From: Todiramphus chloris collaris
Taxonomy: Eukaryota > Chordata > Aves > Coraciiformes > Alcedinidae
Length of the DNA stretch: 64,000 bases
Assembly: GCA_025345505.1 (NCBI GenBank)
Contig: JANVCC010000022.1
Span: 31,631,213-31,695,212 of the forward strand
Direction of reading: 5' to 3'
A program made the position numbers and the translations under genes. The notes beneath the pieces are model-generated. The model was not told the DNA's origin, searched no databases, and saw only the letters and a list, made by a program, of their open reading frames with translations. This document shows, piece after piece, positions 61,884-64,000 of the stretch (its first letter is position 1; the number at the start of each line of letters is the position of its first letter).

Positions 61884-64000
61884 CTGTTGAAGAATCTTCT
61901 GTTAACTTGTTGGACACAATGCTGGGCTAACTGGAACGCTGAGGCAATTTTAACGTTATTCATTTTCTCGTTAGACTCAGCATTCCCACATATCACACCA
62001 CTTCCTAAGGATAAATAATGACCATGATTCATCAAAGGTTCCAAGAAGGACCTCCTGCCACTGTGACAACCAGACTAGAGACCATCACATGGTTTAATAC
62101 AGAAATACTTTTCTAGAGATCTGCTTTCTGTCAACATGTATGTCTCTTGGTATGTAATATTAATTAATCATAAGCAATGCAATAAAATAAAATATACACA
62201 TGGCTGGCATTCTTCCTCCTGTGCAACTCCTGGATTAATTTTGGGGTTTTTATCTGTACTCTAATTCCAGCTAAGAAGCAAGGTGATAAAAAACAAATTT
62301 ACTCATTTCCTCTCAGGGAGGGGTGGGAGTGGAACAGGGACAAATACAGCATAGAATAGGAAGTAAAACAATTTTGATCAATTACAGGTGCTAGAGCTTT
62401 TCTTTTAACACCCTTCCTCCTAAAAGCACCTTTTACATCTCTACACACAGTATAGACATCCACAAGTAATTATTTTACCAATCCAGGTAAACCAGGATTT
62501 TAATTTAATTTTTAATTCATCACAAAGTGTCATTTTAGCAGTATTTTTTAAATGAACATCTTTGAAGACAGTAAGTTATTTATCTCAAAAAAATTAATCA
62601 AAGCTGTATTTCCTGTCTTGTAAGTGAAATATGAGCTCAGACCAAAGGAAAAAAAAAAACATATATATATATACCTCTCAAGAAGTGCAATTACAGCAAG
62701 TTTATATTCAAGACAATAAAGCCTTTGTTTTGAGATTCAATTTAGCTCATTATTTTGTAACTCTTATAGTTTTAAAGAAAATATTTTTGTTTGCTTCTTA
62801 GGGAAAACATTTCTATGTTATGCAGATCCAAAATTAACAAGGTTTGAGAAAGTTCTTATGCCTGCTCTTGACACAGAGCATCTCAAAACCTTATTCTGCA
62901 ATAAAACCAGCTAGAAAGCACTAGCACTGGAAGCTGTATAGTCAATTCTATTCACCATAGAACACAACTGGCACGAACAGACAGGAAACACCATGCACTT
63001 TTCTCCTCATATTTGGTGAGAAGTTGGCTATGCTATTACAGCACCCTGCAACAATATCAATAACCATACATTTGGCTGATGTAATGTACAGGTACCTGTC
63101 ACACACAGAGGATCCTGCACAATGCTCATGCACTGATGAACGAGCATAACAAGTTCAAAGCAGTTTACCTTAGTTTTCAAGCAAAGTATGATATAATAAA
63201 AAATAAAAACAAAATATGTCAAATACTAAAACGTATTTACATATTTATGTTTATTTTTACCACCTCAGACAAAGTAAAAAAGATAAAGTGGTAAAGAGCT
63301 TGCAGTTAGAGGATACTACATTAAGTCTAATGTCAAGATGACACATGTGGAGAAAGGAATAAAGTCCACACTATTTTACCTGGAAAACGATTTGAACATC
63401 TCTGACTTTATGTCCTTGAGGTTGAGATGCCATACAAGCTGAACTTTTGCCACTTCATTTTCTGGATGCCATTGTGGTCCAGTCAGGAACTGAGCCCCTA
63501 CTTCTGTTCAGGCTAACCAGGACTACCAGCTTGGCCTCCGTACTTCAGTGACCACAGCTATAGCATGGAAATACCTTGGAGAAGAACAGAACTTTGAGTC
63601 CCATATCAGATAAGACTAAACGAGAACTAAAGAATTTATTAGTCATCTGAGATGAAATAAATAATAGCACAATTTCAGGTAAAATGAAGGAGCAATACTT
63701 CTGCTGAGCTTAGAAGCATTTAAAGAAAATCCATGTAAAACAGCTTTTTAAACAGCCATGCTGACTTCTACTCTGCATGAGATGCACTTCATTAATCAGT
63801 AAGTTCCCAGTACCTATGTCCAGGATGACTTAAGCCTGTAATGAGCAAAACTCCCCACCAGCTGCAATAAAGCTTTGGTCCCACGGGTCAGGGCTGAGGC
63901 AAAATGAAGCAAGTGGTTTATGGCTGCCTGGTAGGCTCTCAGGCCAGCCATGGCTGCAGGACACAGCACAGCTCCTGCCTCCTCACCTGCCCCTCAGCAC
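61884..64000. other. Right-hand edge, gene-free apart from a small unexplained ORF
   Basis: The first 1.9 kb is AT-rich and contains an A11 run followed by a short (AT)n tract at 62649-62673. The last ~150 bases are clearly more GC-rich than the rest of the window. They contain a 45-codon minus-strand ORF at 63814-63951 that I do not recognise. Confidence 0.45.
62649..62673 (+). repeat. A11 followed by (AT)n
   Basis: Eleven As, one C, then ATATATATATATA; ordinary simple repeat. Confidence 0.9.

Noticed and set aside
61677-62044. Minus-strand ORFs rich in Phe, Val, Cys and Trp resembling membrane proteins
   Set aside because: They are translations of the A/C tract at 61755-61883 on the opposite strand.
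1-64000. tRNA, rRNA, CRISPR, operon and phage-type features
   Set aside because: Nothing with the needed boxes, repeats or gene organisation was seen; the window is eukaryotic intron-like DNA.

Overview
This is a piece of vertebrate nuclear DNA, almost certainly from a bird. It is AT-rich, nearly gene-free and intron-like. It has one recognisable protein-coding exon, a few very old retroelement relics and many low-complexity tracts. The bird assignment rests on three things: the exon matches, from memory, the start of chicken long myosin light chain kinase almost residue for residue; there are CR1 LINE fragments and amniote-type SINE relics; and there is a solo LTR laid out like avian alpharetroviruses. 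One remembered difference from chicken (Pro where chicken has Ser near residue 22) hints at a different bird, but this is weak.

The only confident gene content is MYLK on the minus strand. The exon at 9479-9636 carries the start codon and the first 50 codons, with a good splice acceptor and donor. Positions 1-9478 are the following phase-0 intron; I found no second coding exon there. Positions 9637-64000 lie upstream of the start codon. They are most simply 5' UTR intron and promoter-side DNA of the long MYLK isoform, possibly with non-coding UTR exons that cannot be recognised by eye.

Layout: 1-9478 intron with a C/A-rich polypurine tract, a perfect 12-bp hairpin and a SINE relic; 9479-9636 MYLK exon; 9.8 kb and 14.3 kb MIR-like SINE relics; 15378-15728 a complete solo LTR with a perfect 6-bp target duplication; 20.4 kb a CR1 3' tail; 21.7 kb a 48-base poly(A); 24.4-24.5 kb a T/G tract ending in 22 Gs; 27.8, 44.9, 48.6 and 61.8 kb degenerate A/C tracts; 60.6-61.7 kb an ancient CR1 with its reverse transcriptase centre missing; 63.8-64.0 kb a GC-richer edge with a small unexplained ORF.

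Most long ORFs here are chance ORFs in AT-rich intron, including a poly-lysine ORF made by a simple repeat. I found no tRNA, rRNA, CRISPR, operon or other bacterial feature, and no convincing new biological system. The most informative non-gene objects are the LTR, the old CR1 and the repeated A/C (T/G) tracts.
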